This document shows positions 6,874 to 12,704 of a DNA stretch of 12,704 bases, piece after piece. The notes under the pieces are model-generated. The model searched no databases. It was not told the origin of the DNA and worked only from the letters and a program-made list of their open reading frames with translations. How positions within the stretch are numbered: the first letter of the stretch is position 1; every line of letters starts with the position of its first letter. This DNA comes from an uncultured Clostridia bacterium (GTDB lineage: Bacteria; Bacillota; Clostridia; TANB77; CAG-508). Where the stretch lies: positions 1 to 12,704 of the forward strand of contig CAKPDY010000036.1 in NCBI GenBank assembly GCA_934149165.1, read 5' to 3'. The translations under genes were made by a program, and so were the position numbers.

Positions 6874-6902
6874 TTGAAAATCACTTCAAATTATAGTATA
6901 AT
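6874..6902 (+). promoter_or_regulatory. Promoter of dinD copy 1
   Basis: TTGAAA (6874-6879), a 17-bp spacer and a perfect TATAAT (6897-6902) lie 36 bases before the ATG. The same boxes with the same spacing precede copy 2. Confidence 0.8.
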
Positions 6903-6938
6903 AATATCATTACATACTTAGAAGGGAGACGATGGAAT

Positions 6939-7766
6939 ATGAATAAATTAGAAAAAAACAACAACAAAACCTTTGAGGATATTAAGCATATTGATGAAAA
7001 TGGTATTGAATTCTGGTATGCTAGAGAGCTGATGACTATTTTGCAATATGCAAATTGGCAAAACTTTGAAAAGATAATTGAAAAGGCAAAAATATCTTGT
7101 AAAAATAGCGATATCAATGTGTTTGAACATTTTACTGACGTCAATAAGTTGTCAAAACGTGCTAACAATGCAGAGGTTACAATTAATGATTACAAATTAA
7201 CTCGATATGCATGCTATATAATAGCACAAAATGGTGATAGCAGAAAAAAAGTAATCGCTCTAGCTCAAACATATTTCGCAATTCAAACTAGAAAACAAGA
7301 AATTAGCGAAAAAGAATATAGTTCTCTTACAGAAGATGAAAAAAGATTTTATCAAAGAGATCTAACAAGAAAAGGTAATTATTCACTAAATCAAACAGCC
7401 AAAAAATCTGGAGTTAAAAATTTCGATAAATTCCATAATGCAGGTTATAAAGGATTATATAATGGAGAAACAGCTGATGATATAGCAAAAAGAAAAGGAT
7501 TAAGATATAGAGAAGACATCTTAGATAATATGGGAAGTGAGGAACTTGCAGCTAATCTATTTCGTATTACACAAACTGAATCAAGATTAAAAAAAGATAA
7601 AGTAGATACAGAAAAACAAGCTTGTGATACCCATAATAAAATTGGAAAAATTGTTAGAAAAGCAATTAAAGAAGCTGGTGGAACAATGCCAGAAGACCTA
7701 CCAACGCCTAAAAAGAGCCTAAAACAACTAGAAAAAGAAAACAGCAAAAGTATAAGAAAAAAATAA
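6939..7766 (+). CDS. dinD: DNA-damage-inducible protein D (DinD), copy 1
   Basis: The 275-residue product matches DinD along its whole length, close to the Escherichia coli protein of about 274 residues. Landmarks are FEDIKHID.NG.EFWYARELM near the start, RYACYIIAQNGD (89-100), TYFAIQTRKQE (111-121), GYKGLYNG (169-176), RKGLRYREDILDNMGS (185-200), ANLFRITQTE (205-214) and the C-terminal GGTMPEDLPTP (247-257). The N-terminal part is a BRO/KilA-like fold found in phage antirepressors. Escherichia coli DinD is SOS-induced and reported to destabilise RecA filaments; the same role here is family inference. GAAGGGAG lies 10 bases before the ATG. It is the first gene after the tRNA pair. I see no strong terminator after it, so transcription may continue into the array downstream. 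Confidence 0.93.
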   Translation: MNKLEKNNNKTFEDIKHIDENGIEFWYARELMTILQYANWQNFEKIIEKAKISCKNSDINVFEHFTDVNKLSKRANNAEVTINDYKLTRYACYIIAQNGDSRKKVIALAQTYFAIQTRKQEISEKEYSSLTEDEKRFYQRDLTRKGNYSLNQTAKKSGVKNFDKFHNAGYKGLYNGETADDIAKRKGLRYREDILDNMGSEELAANLFRITQTESRLKKDKVDTEKQACDTHNKIGKIVRKAIKEAGGTMPEDLPTPKKSLKQLEKENSKSIRKK

Positions 7767-7914
7767 TTCAAAATCACATCTTTTCAAATTCAAAAACATA
7801 TGCTAAATTATAAATATAAAACTGATTGATATTTGCATCAATTGTTACGAATTCTAAGTTGTAAACAACTACAACAAAGGAAAGGACAAGGCTACATTTA
7901 CATGTAGGCATGTA

Positions 7915-8235
7915 ATGAGTAAACAAAGTCCTATTGAGTATGTATTGCACGATGCAAATGGTGATTGGACATTCTTTTGTAAAAGTTGCTCTGAAGAACT
8001 AGATTTAAATAGTGCAATGATTGTTGCACTATGTGATCTATATAAAATAGCTGATATTAGCCAGTACAATACACTAGAGAAAAATACGCAAAGTGAAAAT
8101 GGAAATATAACAGTTAAAAATGATGATGAATATGAGCAATGGCTTACAGAGATTAAAGACAAAATTGCTGAAACAAATATAGCAAGAAATGGACAATTAA
8201 GAAGCGATTTTCCTGGTATAAAATTAAGTAGATAA
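7915..8235 (+). CDS. Small uncharacterised protein, possibly with a lost natural start
   Basis: From the first in-frame ATG the product has 106 residues, with IEYVLHDANGDWTFFC near the N-terminus and a Cys pair (CKSC). I recall a family of small proteins with a Y/F-V-x-HD-x-DGDW-x-F-C core, usually preceded by a Phe-x-Cys-x-His-Val strand; the function is unknown. In this sequence the matching strand (TFTCRHV) is encoded in frame just upstream of the ATG, at about 7894-7914. No ATG, GTG or TTG precedes it before the in-frame stop at 7855. AAAGG at 7876-7880 has ideal spacing to an AAG codon at 7888, where an ATG would be expected, whereas the ATG at 7915 has no good Shine-Dalgarno. The gene may therefore be a start-loss remnant or use a poor internal start. 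It heads the rightward array. Confidence 0.55.
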   Translation: MSKQSPIEYVLHDANGDWTFFCKSCSEELDLNSAMIVALCDLYKIADISQYNTLEKNTQSENGNITVKNDDEYEQWLTEIKDKIAETNIARNGQLRSDFPGIKLSR

Positions 8236-8254
8236 AAGAAAGGATTGAATATTA

Positions 8255-8953
8255 ATGGATAATAGAAATGAATTAATAAAGAAAGAAATTATTGAAAGGT
8301 GTAATATGGGTATAGTTTCACTAACAATAGTTGATGTAATAGCAATCTTATTATTACTTGTCGTTATATCCGCTAAAAATATAATTGCCATATTAAGCAT
8401 ATCAGTTTTAGTGATAGTTATTACTTTAATTATATTGTATTTTAAGAAAGTAAAAAAGAACCCATTGAAATACAGAAAATATTTTTATAATTTAAAATCT
8501 GCAAATATAAATAATGAAAAATCAAACACAATTGAATATAATTTAGGATATGATTTCAAATCAAACTTATTTGGAGAAAGAATAAGCGTAAGATGTGAAG
8601 GAGACAATATTAGTGAAAGATATGTTCAAAGGTGTAAAGAATTTTTTTGTAAAATGAGTGAAAATGAAAGAAATAACCTAGTAAATTTTGCTTTAAATGA
8701 TTATAAAAAATTTAAAGAAATTGCTGAGCCAGTACCAGATTTACCTATGGATAATAGAATACTAAAATATATAAATCCTCAAATTATGTGGATTAGTGGT
8801 GACAAAAATGATAATGATGAAATTGAATTTTTATTAGAGTGCGAATGTGAATGGAATGGAGAGGGAATAGAAATAATTGTCGCTAATAATAAAATAATTC
8901 ATGTAGGACAATATGATGGAGATATTGATTATTGGAAGAAAAAGGAGATATAA
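8255..8953 (+). CDS. Two-helix membrane protein with DUF6985-like C-terminal domain
   Basis: The 232-residue product has two hydrophobic helices (about 19-39 and 42-63). Basic residues lie before the first and after the second (KKVKKNP), so both ends should be cytosolic. Residues about 90-232 form a soluble domain ending in LLECECEWNGEGIEI..NNKIIHVGQYDG, a pattern like the final strands of DUF6985-type small domains often seen among immunity-like proteins; this assignment is tentative. AAAGAAAGGATTG precedes the ATG and the gene starts 19 bases after the previous stop. The layout (membrane hairpin plus cytosolic domain) is shared with the genes at 9808 and 10627, although the C-terminal domains differ. 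The biochemical role is unknown. Confidence 0.75.
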   Translation: MDNRNELIKKEIIERCNMGIVSLTIVDVIAILLLLVVISAKNIIAILSISVLVIVITLIILYFKKVKKNPLKYRKYFYNLKSANINNEKSNTIEYNLGYDFKSNLFGERISVRCEGDNISERYVQRCKEFFCKMSENERNNLVNFALNDYKKFKEIAEPVPDLPMDNRILKYINPQIMWISGDKNDNDEIEFLLECECEWNGEGIEIIVANNKIIHVGQYDGDIDYWKKKEI

Positions 8954-8958
8954 ATAAT

Positions 8959-9378
8959 ATGGGGCTTTTTGATAAATTGAAAAAGAAAAAGAAAAGCAAT
9001 TCAAACTTTGATGAAATAATTGAAGACACAATATATGATTTAAAGAATAATCCTGAAGCGTGTACATTGTATGATGGAATGCATACAGAAGATGGGAAAA
9101 TAGTTATACAAGAATCAAATTTAGGAGGAAAGCTAAAAACATTTATTAGATTTTTTGGTACAAGTGATTTATTGGACAAAGAATATATGGAAAACGAGAA
9201 ATTAATTCAAGAAAAAGACATTAACAATCTAACATATAAAGAAATCGGTACAATGCTGACGGCAATTATTAGAGGAGATAGATTTTGCAGTGGACTAATA
9301 TATTCAAAAGTGAAAGATGGAACTTTACTTAGATTATTAGAAAGACTTAAAGATATAAAAAGTAAAGGAGAGGAGTAA
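8959..9378 (+). CDS. DUF6508-like small protein
   Basis: I place the start at 8959 (139 residues, MGLFDKLKKKKK), because AAAGGAGAT lies 9 bases upstream; an ATG 27 bases earlier sits inside the previous gene. After a very basic N-terminus comes a mostly soluble protein. The C-terminal part reads IGTMLTAIIRGDRFCSGLI....G.LLRLLERL, which matches the conserved end of DUF6508 (a Tyr/Ile-Arg-Gly-Glu/Asp-Arg-Phe-Cys-x-Gly core followed by a Leu-rich helix). That family has no established function. It starts 5 bases after the previous stop, and its own stop overlaps the ribosome binding site of the next gene, so the genes are very likely translated from one message. Confidence 0.75.
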   Translation: MGLFDKLKKKKKSNSNFDEIIEDTIYDLKNNPEACTLYDGMHTEDGKIVIQESNLGGKLKTFIRFFGTSDLLDKEYMENEKLIQEKDINNLTYKEIGTMLTAIIRGDRFCSGLIYSKVKDGTLLRLLERLKDIKSKGEE

Positions 9379-9382
9379 TTAT

Positions 9383-9778
9383 ATGATAATAGAGTTAGAT
9401 ATACTAGATCATACTATATTGTTTGAAGAACAAAAAAACATATTAATGTTAATTGTAGATCCTGCTGATATATGGAAAATGGAGGAAAAGAAAGGTTTAA
9501 GAGGATTATTTAAAGGAAATGTTGAAAATGATATGATGCGAAAACATTTTCTCTATCTATGCAAAAAAATTGAAAATTATATAAATTATATTAATAACAA
9601 TGGTTTAATAAATAATTTTCCAGAAATAAAGGATTTTATAAACGAATACAGTTATGAAATACGTGTTGTTACACAATTTCAACCAGAAAAGTGGTATTTG
9701 GATACAATAAACGAATATAACAAAAAGTTAGAAGGTAATAATAAAAAGATTGTAATAACTCACGAATTAAAAATCTAA
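9383..9778 (+). CDS. Uncharacterised soluble protein of the immunity-like array
   Basis: This 131-residue protein matches no family I can name. It has no membrane segment or signal peptide. It opens with beta-type sequence (IIELDILDHTILF, ILMLIVDPADIW), then a helical middle (HFLYLCKKIENYINYINNNG), and ends with strands and a Lys-rich tail. The Shine-Dalgarno GGAGAGGAG (9367-9375) lies 7 bases before the ATG, inside the end of the previous gene, so translational coupling is likely. Size, acidic/aromatic content and position in the array fit a small immunity-type protein, but that is guilt by association. Confidence 0.7.
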   Translation: MIIELDILDHTILFEEQKNILMLIVDPADIWKMEEKKGLRGLFKGNVENDMMRKHFLYLCKKIENYINYINNNGLINNFPEIKDFINEYSYEIRVVTQFQPEKWYLDTINEYNKKLEGNNKKIVITHELKI

Positions 9779-9807
9779 TAAAAAAAGAGAGGAGATGAAT
9801 AATATAT

Positions 9808-10560
9808 ATGAATGAGGAAAATGTTAAAAATTATTCGAAAAATGGAATGATTTGTTGTGGGATAATTGCAATTATAAGTATTATAATATTTATATGTATA
9901 GTAATATTTGATCACAATATTTCAGATATTGCTATGTTTGGTGGAATCTTTGCATTAGTAATTATTACATGTGTATTTGGATTCATGAAATTTTATAAAC
10001 AATTTAATAATCCAAACAATTATATTCCAAAAACTGTTAATAACAATACAAATACTTATAGAGGATATTTGTACAATTCAGAATGGAATTGGGACATTGC
10101 AGAAGCAAATTATCGCATACAATATAATAAAAAAGATACAGATTTGAATGAAGAAGATGAGAAAATAATATGGAAATATTGTTGCTCTGAAATAGCTTTT
10201 TATCTTGCTTGGCTTGTAGAAAATGATTTTTTAACTTTAGATCCAATAATGAATGAAACCATAGAAAAGGTTAAAAATAGACAAACAACACCAGATGATT
10301 TATTTGAAAGTATTGATTTGAAACTATCAGAAGAAGATGTTAGTGATAAAATAATGCCATTTATTGACTACTGTTTAAACGATGGATTTGAAAGTATTGA
10401 TAATTTTTTTAATAAAGTATCGCAAAAATATGCTAAAGTATATACAGATAAGTATAGTGAAAGAGATCGTAGAAGATGTAGTTATACATTTAAATGGGAT
10501 GATTATGACGAATTTAAGAAACTTTTAAATAAAGAATATAAAGATTATTTAAATGTATAA
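9808..10560 (+). CDS. Two-helix membrane protein with DUF7832-like C-terminal domain
   Basis: The 250-residue product has two hydrophobic helices (about 13-34 and 41-62) and then KFYKQ, predicting a cytosolic C-terminal domain. After an Asn-rich linker (66-84) comes a domain with NSEWNWDIAEANYR, a helix AFYLAWLVENDF, then TTPDDLFESIDLKLSEED and a final FKWDDYDEFKKLL. This order resembles the DUF7832 family (a helix with FLAW, then a TP-x-D/E-F segment with a conserved Asp-x-Lys, and a DDY). I am moderately sure of the similarity; the function is unknown. GAGAGGAG (9787-9794) lies 13 bases before the ATG, rather far. It shares its membrane-hairpin layout with the genes at 8255 and 10627. Confidence 0.75.
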   Translation: MNEENVKNYSKNGMICCGIIAIISIIIFICIVIFDHNISDIAMFGGIFALVIITCVFGFMKFYKQFNNPNNYIPKTVNNNTNTYRGYLYNSEWNWDIAEANYRIQYNKKDTDLNEEDEKIIWKYCCSEIAFYLAWLVENDFLTLDPIMNETIEKVKNRQTTPDDLFESIDLKLSEEDVSDKIMPFIDYCLNDGFESIDNFFNKVSQKYAKVYTDKYSERDRRRCSYTFKWDDYDEFKKLLNKEYKDYLNV

Positions 10561-10626
10561 AGATTTTACGTCTAAGAATTAAATTATCAAAAGAAATAAT
10601 TATTAATAAAAGGGGAGAGAGATAGT

Positions 10627-11286
10627 ATGAAAAAGTTTTTAAAGGTTTGTTTCTGGATTTTTTGGATAATAATGTTGTTAGTATTTCATATAGGGATATA
10701 TGCAGGAATAGAAGATGGAAAATCATCATCTATTACAATAGGAATTATCTTTGTGCTTTTATGGTGGGGATTGACTCTTGGAGTATCAAAAATTAAATCA
10801 AAAATAAATGATAACAAAAAGCAAAACTATAACAAACAAAATGTTTCCAATATTGAAATAAATGATGAAAGATTTGGAAAAATTATAATAAAACACGATT
10901 CATTAAAACACCAATATGATGGAGTAATTAAAAATGTAAATTTTGACGGTAAATTGATGGATGCTAGCTTATCTAGTGATGATACTGTAAATATAGAGAA
11001 AATAATAGGAAATTTAAAGACTTTCTGCGATAAAGCAGTATTGATGAAAAATAGAATATATCCAGAACTTACTGATTGCTTAAAAGATGGTGATAATTTT
11101 GATGGAGAAGGTAATTTAATTGAAATTACAGAAGATTTTTTAAGAGAAAAATTTGAATTTGGTTTTTTTCACCTTTACGATGAAGAAACAGTAGAATTAT
11201 GGGGTTCTTGGGAAGATAGCGGAAGTCAAGATTATTCTATTAAGTACAATATAAATAAAGATGATTTTGAATATGAGCTTTTATAA
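10627..11286 (+). CDS. Two-helix membrane protein with DUF2262-like C-terminal domain
   Basis: The 219-residue product has helices at about 5-27 and 35-55, then a basic linker (SKIKSKINDNKK), so the rest should be cytosolic. Residues about 82-219 resemble DUF2262: it begins with FGKIIIKHDSLKHQYDGVI, continues with SLSSDDTVNIEKIIGNLKTF, then ITEDFLREKFEFGFFHLYDE, and ends with VELWGSWEDSGSQDYSIKY. DUF2262 proteins are uncharacterised and, as far as I recall, often sit in immunity-gene neighbourhoods of polymorphic toxins. AGGGGAGAG lies 7 bases before the ATG. It is the last gene of the array and is followed at once by a strong hairpin. The 66-base gap before it is the largest after 8235. Confidence 0.78.
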   Translation: MKKFLKVCFWIFWIIMLLVFHIGIYAGIEDGKSSSITIGIIFVLLWWGLTLGVSKIKSKINDNKKQNYNKQNVSNIEINDERFGKIIIKHDSLKHQYDGVIKNVNFDGKLMDASLSSDDTVNIEKIIGNLKTFCDKAVLMKNRIYPELTDCLKDGDNFDGEGNLIEITEDFLREKFEFGFFHLYDEETVELWGSWEDSGSQDYSIKYNINKDDFEYELL

Positions 11287-11292
11287 AAATGT

Positions 11293-11323
11293 AAAGACGC
11301 ACCTTAATGGAAGGTGCGTCTTT
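11293..11323. terminator. Strong terminator ending the array (both directions)
   Basis: A perfect 13-bp stem, AAAGACGCACCTT (11293-11305) and its complement (11311-11323), has a 5-nt loop. Only TTT follows on the plus strand, while on the minus strand the hairpin is followed by ACATTTTTA. Its G+C-rich core is unlike the AT-only stems elsewhere in the window. Confidence 0.8.
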
Positions 11324-11324
11324 G

Positions 11325-11350
11325 AAAACCTCTGTATGACAGAAGGTTTT
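11325..11350 (-). terminator. Hairpin at the 3' end of the coiled-coil gene
   Basis: AAAACC-T-CTGT (11325-11335) pairs with ACAG-AA-GGTTTT (11339-11350), with one bulged base and a 3-nt loop. It overlaps the stop of the leftward gene and ends in TTTT on the minus strand. It stands in tandem with the hairpin at 11293-11323. Confidence 0.55.
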
Positions 11351-11645
11351 AGCTCCGCTGGATGGTTCTGATTTCGGAAAGTATTTCCTTCTGTATCTTC
11401 TTTACTCCCATAAGAGCAGAGATAAACTTCGGAAACTTTCCTGTAAGAGCTTCCAGCTCGGCAGTCAGTTCGGCGATTCGCTGAGATTTCAGAGTCTGGA
11501 TTTCAGTATCAATTTCTTTGAGGCGAGCATATTCCGTGGGCAAGCCACTAACAGTAGTGCTTACGCCCTTTCTGAGATTATGATACTTTCCCTCTATAGC
11601 TCTCTGTTCTTCTCTCAACTCTGCAATTCTTTCCTGTACGTTCAT
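11349..11645 (-). CDS. Small coiled-coil protein, compositionally foreign
   Basis: I place the start at 11645 (98 residues, MNVQERIAELREEQRAIEG), because AGGAGG lies 8 bases upstream; the longer frame would begin inside the promoter dyad. The protein is highly charged and helical, with heptad-like patterns in IAELREEQRAIEGKYHNLRKG and in LKEIDTEIQTLKSQRIAELTAELEAL, and has no membrane segment. I know no family for it. G+C is clearly higher than in every neighbour and its codons include CGC, CTG, GCC and CAG, which are rare around it. This suggests transfer from a less AT-rich relative. It is transcribed against the array, and has its own promoter, dyad and terminators. Cargo of a small mobile unit is possible, but no transposase or terminal repeats are seen. 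Confidence 0.7.
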   Translation of the reverse strand: MNVQERIAELREEQRAIEGKYHNLRKGVSTTVSGLPTEYARLKEIDTEIQTLKSQRIAELTAELEALTGKFPKFISALMGVKKIQKEILSEIRTIQRS

Positions 11646-11677
11646 AATTATAACCTCCTGTTTGGTTTTCAATGTAG

Positions 11678-11693
11678 ACACTCCGAAGAGTGT
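11678..11693 (-). promoter_or_regulatory. UUCG tetraloop hairpin in the leader of the coiled-coil gene
   Basis: On the minus strand the leader reads ACACTC-TTCG-GAGTGT, a 6-bp stem closed by the extra-stable C(UUCG)G tetraloop, 19 bases upstream of the AGGAGG. Its upstream arm shares bases 11689-11693 with the neighbouring 13-bp dyad, so in RNA the two structures could exclude each other. Confidence 0.6.
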
Positions 11694-11720
11694 ATGAATG
11701 GACAGCCCCATTCATACACT
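11689..11720. promoter_or_regulatory. 13-bp perfect dyad over the predicted transcription start
   Basis: AGTGTATGAATGG (11689-11701) and its exact complement (11708-11720) enclose 6 bases. The dyad begins one base after the minus-strand -10 box and covers the predicted start near 11715. An operator for a dimeric repressor is therefore more likely than an RNA hairpin, because its outer arm may not be fully transcribed. Confidence 0.55.
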
Positions 11721-11721
11721 A

Positions 11722-11750
11722 ATTATATCATATTATGTTAATTTTTACAA
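11722..11750 (-). promoter_or_regulatory. Promoter of the coiled-coil gene
   Basis: Read on the minus strand: TTGTAA (11750-11745), a 17-bp spacer and a perfect TATAAT (11727-11722). It points leftward, away from dinD copy 2. Confidence 0.7.
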
Positions 11751-11768
11751 GAAACACAAAAAAAGTTT

Positions 11769-11780
11769 AAACAAATGTTT
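11769..11780 (+). promoter_or_regulatory. LexA-like SOS box before dinD copy 2
   Basis: The palindrome AAAC-AAAT-GTTT is identical to the one before copy 1. The base composition after it differs (GTAAATA instead of GCAAAAGTG), so the conserved box stands out from drifting sequence. It lies 7 bases before the -35 box. Confidence 0.5.
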
Positions 11781-11787
11781 GTAAATA

Positions 11788-11816
11788 TTGAAAATCACTT
11801 CGAATTATAGTATAAT
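11788..11816 (+). promoter_or_regulatory. Promoter of dinD copy 2
   Basis: TTGAAA (11788-11793), a 17-bp spacer and TATAAT (11811-11816) lie 36 bases before the ATG, exactly as in copy 1. Confidence 0.8.
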
Positions 11817-11852
11817 AATATCATTACATACTTAGAAGGGAGACGATATAAT

Positions 11853-12626
11853 ATGAATAAATTAGAAAAAAACAACAATAAAACTTTTGAGGATATCAAG
11901 CACATTGATGAAAATGGTTCAGAATTTTGGTACGCTAGAGAACTTATGAGTATTTTAGAGTATAATAAATGGGAAAATTTTGAAAAAGTAATTAATAAGG
12001 CAAAAGATGCATGCGAAAATAGCGGTGTTAGTGTGTTTGAACATTTTCCTGACGTCAGGAAGTTGTCAAAACGTGCTAATAATGCTGAAATAGAAATTAA
12101 GGATTATAAGCTATCTCGATATGCATGTTATTTAATTGCTCAAAACGGAGACTCAAGAAAAAAAGTAATTGCTCTTGCTCAAACATATTTCGCAATTCAA
12201 ACCAGAAAACAAGAAATCAGTGAAAAAGAATACAGCTCCCTTACAGAAGATGAAAAGAGATTTTATCAAAGAGATCTAACAAGAAAAGGTAATTATTCAC
12301 TAAATCAAACAGCAAAAAAATCTGGCGTTAAAAATTTCGATAAATTTCATAACGCAGGTTATAAAGGATTGTATAATGGAGAAACAGCTGATGATATAGC
12401 AAAAAGAAAAGGATTAAGATATAGAGAAGACATCTTAGATAATATGGGAAGTACAGAATTAATTGCAAATTTATTTAGAATATCTCAAACAGAAGAAAGA
12501 TTGAAAAAAGATAATGTAAATACCGAAAAAGAGGCTTGTGATACCCATAATAAAATTGGAAAAATTGTTAGAAAAGCAATTAAAGAAGCTGGGCGGAACT
12601 ATGCCAGAAGATTTGCCTACTCCTAA
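11853..12626 (+). CDS. dinD: DinD paralogue, copy 2, with C-terminal frameshift
   Basis: The 257-residue reading matches copy 1 without gaps up to residue 247. It is identical at residues 95-200 and clearly diverged at about 33-82 and 201-227. An extra G in the GGG at 12591-12593 then shifts the frame: after KEAG the product ends RNYARRFAYS instead of the conserved GTMPEDLPTP tail. Removing one G restores the tail and a stop at 12679-12681, in step with copy 1; from ATG to that stop the gene is exactly one base longer. The lost end is conserved as far as Escherichia coli DinD, so this copy may be impaired, or the base may be a sequencing or assembly error. The promoter, SOS-like box and GAAGGGAG ribosome binding site are intact. 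Confidence 0.88.
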   Translation: MNKLEKNNNKTFEDIKHIDENGSEFWYARELMSILEYNKWENFEKVINKAKDACENSGVSVFEHFPDVRKLSKRANNAEIEIKDYKLSRYACYLIAQNGDSRKKVIALAQTYFAIQTRKQEISEKEYSSLTEDEKRFYQRDLTRKGNYSLNQTAKKSGVKNFDKFHNAGYKGLYNGETADDIAKRKGLRYREDILDNMGSTELIANLFRISQTEERLKKDNVNTEKEACDTHNKIGKIVRKAIKEAGRNYARRFAYS

Positions 12627-12704
12627 AAAAAGCCTAAAACAACTAGAAAAAGAAAACAGCAAAAGCCTAAGAAAAAAATAATTCAAAATCCCATTTTGCC
12701 AAAT

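Larger units (their letters stand above)
6851..7775 (+). repeat. Direct repeat, dinD module copy 1
   Basis: This module matches the stretch 11767-12690 from the bases TTAAACAAATGTTTG, through the promoter, leader and whole gene, to AATTCAAAATC just past the stop. From ATG to ancestral stop the copies differ in length by a single base. The offset between their ATGs is 4914 bp. Confidence 0.9.
11767..12690 (+). repeat. Direct repeat, dinD module copy 2
   Basis: This is the counterpart of 6851-7775. Operator, promoter boxes and leader (TATAATAATATCATTACATA followed by CTTAGAAGGGAGACGAT) are almost unchanged, while parts of the coding region have diverged. Homologous recombination between the copies would remove the array and the coiled-coil gene between them. 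Confidence 0.9.

Noticed and set aside
7445..7777. Minus-strand frames opposite dinD (also 6881-7168 and 12471-12686)
   Set aside because: These are antisense shadows of conserved DinD coding sequence, without ribosome binding sites or recognisable products.
7826..7841. TTGAT...ATCAA as a second Fnr-type site
   Set aside because: The spacer is 6 bases, not 4, and no convincing promoter lies at the right distance downstream; it is more likely a chance dyad in AT-rich DNA.
8932..8958. Earlier ATG for the DUF6508-like protein
   Set aside because: It lies inside the preceding gene and lacks a ribosome binding site; AAAGGAGAT points to 8959.
11293..11720. Terminal inverted repeats making the coiled-coil unit an insertion element
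   Set aside because: The hairpins at the two ends do not match each other, and no target-site duplication or transposase was found.

Overview
The window is a stretch of very AT-rich DNA with a Gram-positive, Bacillota-type (probably Clostridia-like) character. The evidence is a sortase LPQTG cell-wall anchor, strong purine-rich GGAGG-type ribosome binding sites, TTGACA/TATAAT-type promoters, mostly TAA stops, tRNAs with encoded CCA, and an oxygen-sensitive class III ribonucleotide reductase that fits an anaerobe. No species is claimed.

Positions 1-6754 look like core chromosome. They hold the C-terminal end of a wall-anchored protein with Gly/Asn-rich repeats, then a membrane-anchored Tim44-like protein with a zinc ribbon, then an SPFH-domain protein with two zinc ribbons. 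Next come a leftward Crp/Fnr-family regulator and the rightward nrdD and nrdG genes for anaerobic dNTP synthesis. Between the regulator and nrdD is a 5-4-5 palindrome placed exactly where an Fnr-type activator would sit relative to the nrdD -10 box, which suggests that the neighbour controls nrdDG. A tRNA-His/tRNA-Gln pair with its own promoter closes this part, followed by a terminator.

Positions 6755-12704 look accessory. Two DinD (DNA-damage-inducible protein D) genes lie in direct orientation 4914 bp apart. Each has the same upstream control region: an AAAC-N4-GTTT LexA-like palindrome and a TTGAAA-N17-TATAAT promoter. Between them is a rightward array of six small genes. Three encode a two-helix membrane hairpin followed by a different cytosolic domain, and several domains resemble families of uncharacterised or immunity-like proteins (DUF2262-like, DUF6508-like, DUF6985-like, DUF7832-like). 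After a strong terminator comes a leftward coiled-coil gene of clearly higher G+C than its surroundings. It has its own promoter, a 13-bp perfect dyad over the predicted transcription start, and a UUCG hairpin in its leader.

The second dinD copy carries one extra base near its 3' end that replaces the conserved C-terminus. The first gene of the array seems to have lost its natural ATG. The accessory part therefore looks like a decaying or recombining cassette, bounded by a tRNA gene on the left and framed by duplicated SOS-type genes. No toxin, integrase, transposase or CRISPR array is visible.
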